DNA of 64,000 nucleotides from Eublepharis macularius (Eukaryota; Chordata; Lepidosauria; Squamata; Eublepharidae), in contig NC_072795.1 in the NCBI RefSeq assembly GCF_028583425.1, positions 7,711,001 to 7,775,000 of the forward strand. The letters run 5' to 3'. Numbering within the stretch: the stretch's first letter is position 1; every line of letters starts with the position of its first letter. Below the pieces are notes generated by a model that had not been told where the DNA came from, did no database searches, and worked only from the letters and a program-made list of their open reading frames with translations. Positions 41,129 through 52,900 of the stretch are shown here, in pieces. The translations under genes were made by a program, and so were the position numbers.

Positions 41129-41765
41129 ACCATCGTTTAGATTATCTTGATCTTGGTTCCCAAGGAGACATCTTTATCTTTAAGGATTTTATCTAGCTCC
41201 CTCACAGCTTCTCTTCCAAGACTCAATCTTCTCATTTTTTCATTTCAGTTTCCCTTTTGGTTGATGATTGAGCCAAGGAATAGAAAATCTTGAACAATTT
41301 CAATTTCCTCATCATACTAATGGCATTCCCCATTATTATGTATGGATGTGAAAGTTGGACAGTGAAGAAAGCTGACAGGAAGAAAATTGATTCATTTGAA
41401 ATGTGGTGCTGGAGGAGAGTTTTGTAGATGCCACAGACAGCCAAAAAGACAAATAAGGGTACTAGATCAAATCAAACCTGAATTCTCCCTAGACGCTAAA
41501 ACAACAAGACTAAGGCTATCTTACTTTGGTCGCATCATGATAAGACAAGATTCTCTGGAAAAGTCAATAATGCTAGGAAAAGTGGAAGGCAGCAGGAAAA
41601 GAGGAAGACCTAAAATGAGGTGGCTTGACTCAATAAAAGAAGCCCCGTCCTTCAGTTTGCAGGATCTGAGCAAGTCTGTTAATGATAGGATGTTTTGGAG
41701 GTCTTTCATTCATAGGGTCACCATAGGTCCGAGGCGACTTGACAGCACATAACACACACACACAT
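41129..41765. mobile_element. Bov-B LINE 3' end with 5' inversion
   Basis: From about 41306 the plus strand reads YGCESWTVKKA, LRLSYFGRIM and SRKRGRPKMRWLD, the Bov-B ORF C-terminus, ending GGCGACTTGACAGCACATA and (CA)n. The segment 41129-41305 is the immediately preceding Bov-B sequence but on the minus strand (FYSLAQSST, ETEMKK). This is the structure left by twin priming. Confidence 0.75.
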
Positions 41766-41969
41766 TTTGGGTAAAGCTATGACACCAGTAACTACAAATT
41801 GCTGCTAAAAGATACCACTGCCTAAAGATTAGTTTATGTCTGATTCTTGAGGGCTGATGAACTTTGATGTTTGTGTATTGAAATGTTTTAATATTTTTGC
41901 ATGTTGCAAAATTTAGACCAAAAACCAGGTATGTAACTAAATAGTAAAACAATGCAGAATATACAGCAT

Positions 41970-42174
41970 AGGGTTGCAAAATTTGTGCAGATTTGGGGGC
42001 TAGAGCCTGGAGAGGGTGGGGTTAGGGGAAGGGGAAGGACCTCAGTGGAGTATAATGTGGTACAAACCATCTTCCAAAACAGCCATTTTCTCCAGGGAGA
42101 CTGAGCTCTGCAGTTTGGAGGTCAATTATAATTCTGGGAGATCCAGAGGCCCCTTCTGGAAGGTGGCAACCTTA
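41970..42174. mobile_element. AGGGTTGCC-type short DNA element
   Basis: AGGGTTGCAAAATTTG at the left, AAGGTGGCAACCTTA at the right, with GGACCTCAGTGGAGTATAATG and CCATTTTCTCCAGGGAGA between, as in relatives of the 10764 copy. Confidence 0.6.
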
Positions 42175-42689
42175 TTTCATTCCAGCCGTCACTCACTATC
42201 AAATAAGGTCTCATTTTGGAAAGATTAATCTTTTCAGAGTTCCATCATTTTGATTCATACTCACTGCAGAGAGGGCTACTACTCAAATGATTGATGGACT
42301 GGAGAACATTTCCGGTAAGAAAAGATGTTTGGGTCTCCAGGAAGAAAGGGGAAAAGTTTGAGAAAGTTGGCCAGTGGGGTACATGATAGACCATTATACA
42401 CAGCACAGAGAAACTTTACTGAACTGAGATTTTTTTCTCCTTCTCTCGTAATACCAAAAGAAAAGGAAAAGACCTTTGTGTAACTTATTATTCAGTCATT
42501 GAAGTCGCTGTCAAAAGGTGTGGAGAAGGTTAGCTGATTAGCTGATTAGCTGGAGAAAGTTAGCCTTAGCTGATTTTGAAAGAGGATTAAACAAATGAGA
42601 AGAGAAAAGATCTGCCAGTGGCTATGACACATGATAGCTAACAGGAACCTCTATATTCAGAGTCAATATACCTCTGAGTCCTAATTGCT

Positions 42690-43385
42690 GAGATGCAAAT
42701 TGTTGTGCGTGTGGATTTCCCAGACGCGGGCCACACGCTAGATCTGGTCTTTGGGATGGGGATACATGAGGATCTGGATGTGATTAAAGTGGTGCTGTGG
42801 TCAGATCGCTTCATCTTGAGCGAGGTTCACCTTGCCTCGACCAAGGCCAGGGCTTTTTTGGTCCTGGCCCCAACCTGGTGGGACTGTGGAAACCCAGGAC
42901 CGGCCAGATTTATTATCTTTCTACCAGGCCTACAAGACAGAGGGTTGAAGCAGGTGGGCCAAAAAGGGCCTCCTACCAAGGGGGAAGTGGGGGCCCCCAG
43001 ACTGTTGTCATTTGGTAGCTAGCCACCCTGCCCCACGGAACTATTTTAATGTTTGGTGGATGTGCAATATAGGCACGACTGTCTTATATAGATTTTATTG
43101 TTCTGACTGAGATTTTTTAATTTAAATTATGCTATCCTGTTTTATTGTAGGGTCAAGCTACAAGTGATGAATGACACTTGCCTACAAGTGACGAATGACA
43201 CGATCAAGTGGAGCGCAAGTGAATGGCAAGTGAACAGGGAGGAATACACGTGTGTCTGTTCACTTGCCAAGCAAGTGTCATTCGTCACTAGTAGCTTGGC
43301 CCGTATTTATCACCGTCTGTGATCCACTCTGAGCCTGCTTGCGGGGAAAGCAGAATATAAATTGAACAAAATAAAATAAATAAAA
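42690..43385 (+). mobile_element. CR1/L2-like LINE with large internal deletion and a nested MITE
   Basis: One frame runs from [19 protein letters not shown] (endonuclease end) straight into STKARAFLVLAPTWWD (ORF2 C-terminus), so the reverse transcriptase is missing. The 3'UTR ends GCAGAATATAAATTGAAC and (AATAA)n, split by the MITE at 43150-43302. Confidence 0.7.
43150..43302. mobile_element. 153-bp foldback MITE, GGGCCAAGC family, TSD GTA
   Basis: GGGTCAAGCTACAAGTGATG to GTCACTAGTAGCTTGGCCC flanked by GTA at 43147-43149 and 43303-43305, inserted in a LINE 3'UTR. The left arm has an extra partial copy of CTACAAGTGACGAATGACAC. Confidence 0.87.
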
Positions 43386-43589
43386 GCGTCTGGTTAAGTA
43401 CTGTTGGAACAGTACGGCTCTCCTTAGGTTTTTACTGCTGTAGATATGACAGATCCGCATCTCCGGCAAGTCAGGCAGATTGTCACAAGCGAAAAGGTGT
43501 AGTCTGCACAGCTGTGCATAATTAACAGTTGCAGATATCAAAGAGCTAATCCAGCTATAACTTTCAATCATATACACAAAGCTATTCAA

Positions 43590-43786
43590 CGTGCTTCAAC
43601 TGAGAAAGTGCCTGAAGGAGCAGACGTGGGATTGGAAGAGACGAGGCCGAAAGGGAGGGGCAGATGGAAATCTGGGGACTGTGAAAGCGAACACACCCGT
43701 GGGAAGGAAATAGGAGGATACTTCTACTCATATGCCATAAGACAATAGACAGCTACTATTTGGTACCCAGATAAAGCTGCAGCGAA
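43590..43786 (+). promoter_or_regulatory. Conserved 5' flank of gene B (promoter/5'UTR candidate)
   Basis: Counterpart of the block before gene A. It keeps the G-rich segment GGCCGAAAGGGAGGGGCAG and the GAACACACCC motif. Part of a LINE tail and a foldback element lie just upstream (to about 43385), so the homologous promoter DNA is short. Confidence 0.4.
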
Positions 43787-43960
43787 ATGTTGGCTCTAAG
43801 CACCATCTTTAGCCTGCTCTTTCTGTGCTACCTGGTGGTACAGTTTGTAAAGCTGCAGAGAGAGAAAAAACAACTTCCACCTGGACCAGCTCCTATCCCA
43901 ATTCTTGGATGTTTATGGCAACTGAAATTCTTTCGGTTAGAACGTGATATCCTGACAGAG
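43787..43960 (+). CDS. CYP2J-like: Gene B exon 1
   Basis: 174 bp, 58 residues starting MLALSTIF, with a hydrophobic anchor and LPPGPAPIPILG. The donor is GTATTT as in gene A. The upstream 190 bp also aligns with gene A, supporting the same start. Confidence 0.93.
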
Positions 43961-46900
43961 GTATTTCTACTTCTATTGTGTGATCAGTTGGGTATTAAGC
44001 TGGGAGAGGTTTATTGGCAAGTGATGTTTCAGGGCTCTTACTGGTTAAAACCATGGCTCATGTGATTTTCCAGCATTGTGCAGGGGGTTGGACTAGATGA
44101 CCCTACAGGTCCCTTCCAACCCTATGTTCTATGATTCTATGTTCTTTTGCTGGTGCTATGGTGCAGTTGTATGTTAATCAAAAGGATTGTTGTAGTGATG
44201 GGAACTCTTTCCCCGTTGGACTCTGCGGTCCTCAAACACTGGGCTACATGGAAGGAAATATCTCCCTGTGGCTTTTCTGACTATGCAGTCACCTTCTCTT
44301 CTACACAAACCAAGGGAATAATGTAGACCATTCCTTTGGTATTGATAAAACAATAGAAAATGTCAGCAATAATAAACACCTTGGAAGGGGAGACACTTGT
44401 ACTTCTAAAACCAAGACGGTTTATTGGAAGGACAATTGGTTAGTGGTTTATGATCCAAACAAGCTATAAATAATGCAACGAGAACTTGTGCTTGTATTCC
44501 GCTTTTCTAGACAGATTAGTGCTCCATTCAGAGCAGTGAACAAATTGTTTTTATTATCCCCACAATCCAGCTGGGCAACTGGGACTGACCCAAGGCCACC
44601 TGCAGAGGTCATGGCAGTAATGGGATTCGAACCAGCAGAGTGCCGATTTGCAATCTGACCACTTAACTACGGGATGAGTGGGGGGACCGTAGTGAGATAT
44701 TACACAGCAATGGAACAAAAATATGTTCCACTCAGTGCAACTGCTCTGTCCAAGTCCATCAACATACAAATATATAATCTGGCTAGAAGTAGACCACAAA
44801 AGCATCTTTAAAAGATGGAATCCTTCAGTTAAAACCCAAGGTCAAACAAAATATTTTGGCCTAGCATCTAAAGGCCAGTAACATAGCTACCAGTTGAACC
44901 TTAAGGGGGGAGGGGCAGGGCTTTTTTTCAGCTGGAACACGGTGGAATGGAGTTCCGGAACCTCTTGAAAATGGTCACATGGCTGGTGGCCCCGCCCCCT
45001 GATCTCCAGACAGAGGGGAGTTTAGATTGCCCTCCGTGCTGCTGAGCGGTGCAGAGGGCAATCTAAACTCCCCTCTGTCTGGAGATCAGGGGGCGGGGCC
45101 ACCAGCCATGTGACCATTTTCTCCGAGGGCAACCCACTGAGTTCCACCACCTCTTTTCCCAGAAAAAAAGCCCTGGGGAGGGGTATTTCAAAGGTGAGGT
45201 GCCACCACTGAAAAAGCTCTGTCTTCGGTTTCTACCCATGTAAATTCTGTAGGTGGGGCACAGTCAGCAGTGCTTGCAAAGATCTTAAATTATTTATAAT
45301 CTTCATTATCTTTGTACTTTGCTTTTGACCTTAAAGTACTTAATAATTCCAAATATGATGTATACAACATTCCCTCACCGTTCCTCAAGAAGAGGTCAAT
45401 CTGTAAATCTGTTCAGTAATACATGAAGAACCTTGCTTAAGTGCAGAATGGGGATAGCTCAAACCACCTTTAATTTTCGAGCATATGTATCCCTTAACTT
45501 GGTAAAGGGGGTTGCATGTGTATGTTATGTGCCATCAGTTGCTTCTGGCTTATGGTGACCCTATGAATTAATGACCTTCGAACCTCCTAACATTGACAGC
45601 CCTGCTCTGGTCTTTTAAAACAATGGCCAAACTAGTTGAGTCTGTGGATTAGGGCCGTTTCCAGATGGCTTACCTGCCTCCGGAACGTCGCGCCATGTTG
45701 CGGGGAAAACACGAAATATCGCGTTTTCTCGCGCGAGTCTTGCACGACGTCGCGCGATGTCGTGCAAACTTGCGCGAGAAAACGCGATATTTCGCGTTTT
45801 CCCCGCGACATGGCGTGATGTTCCGGAGGCAGGTAAGTCATCTGGAAATGGCCTAGGTGGCCATGGGAAATTGGTTTGGGGTTTGAAAGGAAGAAGTGCA
45901 TAATCCAGCACTGCTCCCGTCCTCGTAATCTCAGGATTAAAAGAATGCTGGCCTAAATTCGCACTATGTAGGGAATGGCGTTGGTAGGGATCCCAGGTCC
46001 CCTGGTGGCAGTGGGGGATCTCCCATTCCCACCCTCCAAACCCCACCACCATCACTTGGCTGGCAGGGAGGAACGTGAGGCTGGGAGTGACGTCATCACA
46101 TTGCCCAGGGAGCGCTCCTGCGCTTTGCGGTGGGCCTATTTGGGCCCCAAACTGGCTGAATCAGGCCCATTTGGGGCCCAAATCAGCCCGCTGCAAAGAG
46201 TGTGAGCATTCCTGGCCCCTGCACAATGATGTCAGTTCCTGGAAATGACATAATCACACCACCTGGGGAGTGCATGCACGGTTTTTGCACTCGCAAAGCT
46301 ATCAGGTTCCCCTGCTCCTGTTGGGAGGGTAAGGGGACCTGGTAAACCTAGAGGGTGGTGCAAAGGTAAAATTGAAAGCGTCCCTCCAGTAAGCAGGTAC
46401 GTTCATATTAAAAACTGCAGAAAACCAGAAAGTGGAGTGGGATGGCGGTGACGAAGAAAGGCCAGTTGAAAACAAGATCTAATCAAAACAGTAAGTCATC
46501 TGCTCAGAGTGGGCGAAGAACGTTCCTACTGGGAGATAGATAAGTAAAGTAGGGTTGCTCTAAAATCAGATCTAATCTAGAAAAGTGCTCAGTGAAAAAT
46601 GATAAGTTGATCTGATTAGAAAAGTATGGAGGCATGGATGAATTAATTAACACCTGTAAGGAATGGAAAATGTTAGCAACACCTATAGGGAATGGGTCCC
46701 GAAATGGCCAGCCTTCTAAGTAGACCTATGCGATTGCCTAGGGTGCCAGAGGGTGGGCTGGGGGATAACATGGGTACCAAATGATGGAGTATATTCAATT
46801 GGGGGATGAGTTAAACATGTTCGATTGATATAAAGGGCTCTGAAAACGGCCCAACTATGGCTGGATCATATCTGTTTGCTCTCTGCCCCTCCAACATTGT

Positions 46901-49900
46901 ATCCCACAGTAGGGTGATTAGGGACAGATCCTATACACACTTACCTGGAAGCAAGTCTCACGTTGGCATAGGACTACATTCTAAGGCAGAACTCAGGCTG
47001 TGCATATAGCAGCAGGCTACGTTTGGGGTGGAAAGGTGATGGGCAAATGCTTCCAATAAAAAAAAATGCGTTCTTACTGAGTTCTGTCTCTAGAGATGAG
47101 GAGGAGGTTTGGCTCCCATCCAGATGGGATGCCTAGGTACATCCTTTTTCTTTCACTTGCATAAGTGAATGGCTGCCATTCTTCCCTATAAGAAAATAAA
47201 CATGCACAGCGCAGAAGTGAAGTCAGGCAGAAAAGGACCTAGAGGTTTGCTGACAAAGAGAAGGGGGATAAGCGAGAATGAAACATTGCTGGATAGAGGT
47301 ACTGGGGGAAAAGAACAGCGGAAAGGTAGAGTAGGAAGAGGAAAGGAAGAGTGGCAGGGAAATCTGACCAGGGTGGGCAAATAACAACTTTCACATGTTC
47401 AAAGTGCTTCACTTGCATTGTCTTCTTTGAGTCCTCGCGACAGTCCTGTAAGGTAGATCAATCATAGGTCTTGCAAATGGGAAGGTGGGCTCAAAAAGGT
47501 TTTATTTATTTGTTTACAATCAATGACCACCAAGAATCACTAATGTACAGCCACAGCACTCCCAGAAAAATGGGAAACACATCAAATTTCCGAAATATAA
47601 AACATGAAACACAGAAAACACATCATAAAATTTAAAGAGTCCAGGAGCACCTTTAAGACTAACTAACTTTATTGTAGCATAAGATTTCAAGAGCCACAGC
47701 GCTCTTTGTCAGATGCATTTGATGAAGAGAGCTGTGACTCTCAAAAACTTATGCTACAATAAAATTGGTTAGTCTTAAAGGTGCTACTGGACTCTTTACT
47801 GTTTTGCTACTACAGACTAACTTGGCTAACTGCTCTGGATCTATGACTATAAAATTTAAAAATACAAATTAAAACCGTTAAAATGTCGAAATGCATCGTA
47901 AGATTTAAAATACACATTAAAACATTAATACCATACTAAAAAGGAGGCAGGATAAATCTCTATGTAAAACCTTATTGCTTGCTGCGAAAGTTTATCACGT
48001 AAACACAAAACTTGGCTATAAGCCTAGTAATAGTTAAACTTCCATCTCTCAAAAATTTCTCCAAGGAGGCCTTATCGGCAAGAGTCATTGGTCTGTCGAG
48101 AAGGGGAGAAATGATATTATCTCGTGATTCCTTGTAAAAGGGGCAGACATGTCCTCACGATTCTACTTCACTCATAGTGCAAGGGCAAAATCTCTCTACA
48201 TACGGGATCTTTTTCTATCTCCTTTCTAAGACCATTGACGGCATAGCCACATATCTATCCAGGGTAAACGCCCTCCTGTGGGAAGGGACATCACGTTGGG
48301 GGCTCAAAGAGGTTTGGCCAAGGCCATCCGGCAAAGTCAGGGGAGAGGAGGCTTTCAGGGACTCCCTGTTTTGTAGCTCACTCCCTTAGCCATCAGCAAA
48401 CTAGAACGCAGAGATGGCGCAACAGACGCCCTTCAGCATTACCTGTGCACTTCCCTATGAAATTTCACATACCTTTTGCCAGTTTATAATCATAACCCTT
48501 CTCTGCCTCCTGGGCTAGGCTAGGCCAGGGCTTCAGAGCACTTCTTTCAAAAATAAAATCCCACACAAACACACACCCAGACTTGAAGCCCTGGTGCCAG
48601 GCCTACTGCACATTTTGATCTCCAGAGGTGAATTATTACTCAGCGTGCAAAACTGAAGCACATACTATTGCCGGGGCAAATCCTTGAAAAGTGCTATGTC
48701 AGGGCTGATAGAGACATTTAAACAGCCCAGGAGCAAGATGAGCACGGGCCGCTCTGCGGTGAATTTAGCAACATACACTCCTCTATCATCCTGTTCTGCA
48801 AAGTACAAGCTATGTAATTATTTAATTAATGTCTTAATATGTTACTTTCCTCACTGAGATTCAAGGGGATCACACAGTGTAAGTCTATTTTATCAAAGGC
48901 GAGGACATTCAATAAATATTACATTATTAGTTATTACATACAAAGTTCTTCACGGCTTTGGTCCGGCATACCTATGGGACTGCCTCCCTCCCTTTGTTCC
49001 TCCACGGCAGCTTTGCTTATCTGAACAAGGTCTCCTGCAGGTGCCAGGCTGCACATAGGGGAAGTCAGCAGCAGCCCGTACACGGGCTTTCTCTGTGGTG
49101 GCCCCTATCCTGTGGAATGACCTGCCTGAGGAAGTCAGAAGAGCCCCCACTCTCCTGGCTTTCCATAAACAATGCAAAATCGAACTATTCAAAAAGGCTT
49201 TTTACTCAAATGGGAGGGCTGTATTGTAGGGAGGGGGTCTCAGGTGCTTCACTAACGAGCTGGGGATCATATACTTTCATCACTATTTTTGCCTTATATA
49301 TTATCTTCTGCTTTAAACATGTACTCCTATGTACAACCAGCGCTCCATGTTGTCTAATGTTAGTCCTAGAATTGATTATGTTTTGCTCCAGTATTTTTGT
49401 ACTCTGTTTTTTATCGTTGCTAATGCTATGTCTTTTAAACTTGTTTCTGTTTACCTTATGGTATTGTATTGAAATGTACTTGATATTGATTGTATTAACC
49501 TCATACTGTGTAATCCGCCTTGAGTCTCGGTGAGAAAGGCGGACTATAAATAACGTAAATAAATAAAAATGCAAAAGGGTATGGATTGCAGAATTTTGAA
49601 AACAAGCATAGAACCAAATACAGATATGAAACACAGCAGAAACAAAATGTAAGTAATTTGACATGATGTATTAAACACCACAGAAACTCCCAGTAAGAAC
49701 ATATCTACACCAACAGATAGTACCCAGTAGTACAATATACAGTCGGTGTCCCTTTACCAAAGCATCTCTTTGAGCCATTTCTTACCGTACAACCATATTC
49801 CCTGAGTGGAAAAGCCTTCCTAAATAGTTCTGTTTTGCATAGTTTGTGAAAAAAACGGGAGAGTGATAGCTCTCCTGACCTCTTCAGGCAGGCTGTTCCA

Positions 49901-52900
49901 CAAGATGGGAGCAACCACAGAGAATGCTAATTTTGCATATGTGCAGGGCTGTAGCTGCAGAAGATCTTGTTGAGTGAAGCTGTCATAGTGGAACAGAGAG
50001 AGAGGCAGTCCGGCAGATATGTGGGTCCAGGGGTCATTTCGTAGAAAAAGAGCGGGAGGAACTCATTAGCATAACTCATTAGCATAACCAATTAGCATAT
50101 GCCACGCCCCTTGCTATCACCAGAAGTGTGTCATTGGCATAACTGATTTGCATATGCCACACCTCCGACATCACCTATCCTGGCTGTTTTGGAACCAATC
50201 TTAGCCATTCAGGGCCGAAATTGGGCCCAAAATGGCAGAAAGGGGCTGAAAATGGCTGAAAAGGGGCCCAGAATGGTCAGGATCGGGCCGCTGCTGAGCG
50301 AGAGAGTGATTCACCACCTGTCAGAGGCCCAATCTGGGCCGTTTCAGCCCCAATCCAGGCTGAAACGGGCCCAAAATGGCTGAGAGTCAGGTGGGTGGGG
50401 CCACCTGACATGTGACTTCTTTGAGGAACTGCCGGGACTGCGTTTCTGTGTGTTCCCCCTCAAAATGAGCCCTGTGTGGATCCAAGACCACGAAAGACTT
50501 TGTGTTCGCCGAAACTTTGAACTAAGCCTGGTAACTGATGGGTAGCAAATGGAGCGACTACAGAATGGGAGAGAGATGCCTGCTCCACCTAACTCCTGAT
50601 AATAATCAAACTGCAATGTTCTGCACCATCTGGAGTCCCTGAGTTGACTTTGAGGGGAGACCTACATGGAGTGCATTACAGCAGTCTAGTCTTGATGTTA
50701 CCATGGCATGTATCCAGGTGGCCAGATAGGCTGTATCCAGGTAAGGGGCCATCTTCCAGGCTAGTTTGAGTTGCGGGAAGGCCTTTTTTGCAGCTAACTG
50801 AAAATAAATTGACCTCAGTGAAAGTGATTGTTGCAGTTGCTCTTGGCCTCAGATCAGGTACTGAGCCTCCTCACTGTAGCCTGACCCTTAGGGAATCCTC
50901 TTTGGTCTCCTCAAGTGCTCCCTCTGGCCAATGCTGTTCCTCCAGAGTTGCTGTCATCCAAGTGCCGGCTTTCACACCCATGTGCCTTCTGTGTCCCCTA
51001 TGCCTTTGCCTTGGGATTGCCTTCGGTCCCTGTGACTGGATGTGTTGTCCCTTCCCATTTAGGGGACCACAACCCAGAAGAGGTTGGGCAGCCGGGCTAG
51101 GGCCATCTTCAAATGTCTTACTGGCCATGCAAAATCTCACAAAACTGCTGGAACGACGGCGTCTTCCTGGTGCGATTTCCCGTCATGACTCCGGTTTGTG
51201 GCGCAAATTGTGGCAGGAAGATGCTGTCGTGCCGAGAGTTTTGTGTGATTTTGCACAGCTGGGTGAAAATAGCCTGAGTAACTAATGGAGGAGGGGCTGG
51301 GCCAGGGCCAGGTGTCTGATATTTGGGGAACTGTTTTCCTAGAAAGTCCCCCAAAATACCAGACTCTCTGGGTCAAAACCAGACACCTGGCAACCGTACA
51401 GGCCACCAGGGTGGTCACAGACTACTGCCCTTAAAGTGCCTGTGGTACCCTCCACCTGTGTATGACATCATGACAAAAAGTCCTTACTGAAGTGCCAATA
51501 CTGTGCTGTATATCCGGTGCTGTATAGTGAAAGAATAGGGCTGTAATGTGAGCTTTCATCGCTGGAGTCATCCATTATGTTGCCATTGGTCCTTCATCCA
51601 ATAGATGATTAAGTGGTCTGTCATGAAAGTAAAAGGATTACATAATAAAACAATTGTAAAGAGTCCAGTCACATCTTTAAGACTCACCAACTTTATTGTA
51701 GCATAAGCTTTCGAGAGCCACAGCTCTCTTCATCAGATCTGACGAAGAGAGCTGTGGTTCTTGAAAGCTTATGCTACAATAAAGTTGGTGAGTCTTAAAG
51801 GTGCTACTGGACTCTTACTATTTTGTAACTACAGACTAACACGGGTAACTCCTCTGGATAATAAACAATAGTGCAATAAACTCATAGCCCACTTAACTGC
51901 TAATACTTCCTTTTGTAGTGTGGAATATATAGGGCTCTTAGGCCTAGACACTGTATTACTAAATACCTCATTGTTCTGCCCCATGGTGACCCAAAGCAGC
52001 ATATATAATTCTTTCTTCCCTTACATCTCTACAACAACCCTATAGGGGAGGTTAAGCTGAGAGTGTGTGATTGGCCCAAAGTCATTCATGGCAGAGTGGG
52101 GATTCGAACTCATGTCTTCCAGGTCCTATTCCAATCACTACACCACACTGTAGTGTATAACAGGAGCCTGACCTTGTTTCTGTGAGAGGAAAGTATCTAA
52201 AATGTCAAGCCAATGAAAACCCGCTAATTCAAAGGGGTTTAAAAAAGAAAATGCTGCCCCACCCTAAAAAATGTTCTGAAATTTAACAGTTTGTCTCCTC
52301 CAAACAGAGACTTTATTTTGCGCTAGAAGAGGGCACCCCTCTCCTACTGTTTTCTCCTAAGAGATCAATTATCTATGGGAGATAAAGGCATTAAAAGCAG
52401 AAGTCTCAGCATACGATGAAGAAGAACTGGAAGGGGACACACCTGATAATTAGGGTTGATTACTGGCCTGATATGAACAGTTTTTCCTGTTTCTCTGCTG
52501 CTATCAGACGCAAGGATGGTCCCCCCTCCCCGTAAGAGTGATGAGAAAGAGAGCGGTTTTTAAATGTTTGTTAATTACTCAGTGCCTCTTCAAAGCATTC
52601 TGCTGCTTGAGGTGGAACCCCTCTGCCTACCTCTTAATCATCCACCTCTACTCTGTATCACCTACAGGGTTTGCTTCCATGAAGGAGCCAACCTCTAGGT
52701 GTGTCCTTGAGATCTGCTAGAATTACAACTGATCTCTAGACTATGGAGATCAGTTTCCTTGGAGAAAATGGCTGCTTTGATGGGTGGACTCTCTGGCAAT
52801 ATACCCTGCTGAGGTCCCTCCCCTGTCCAAACCGCATCCTCCCCAGACTGAAACCCCAAATATCCAGGAATTCCCCTACCTGGAATTGGCAACCTTAGCA

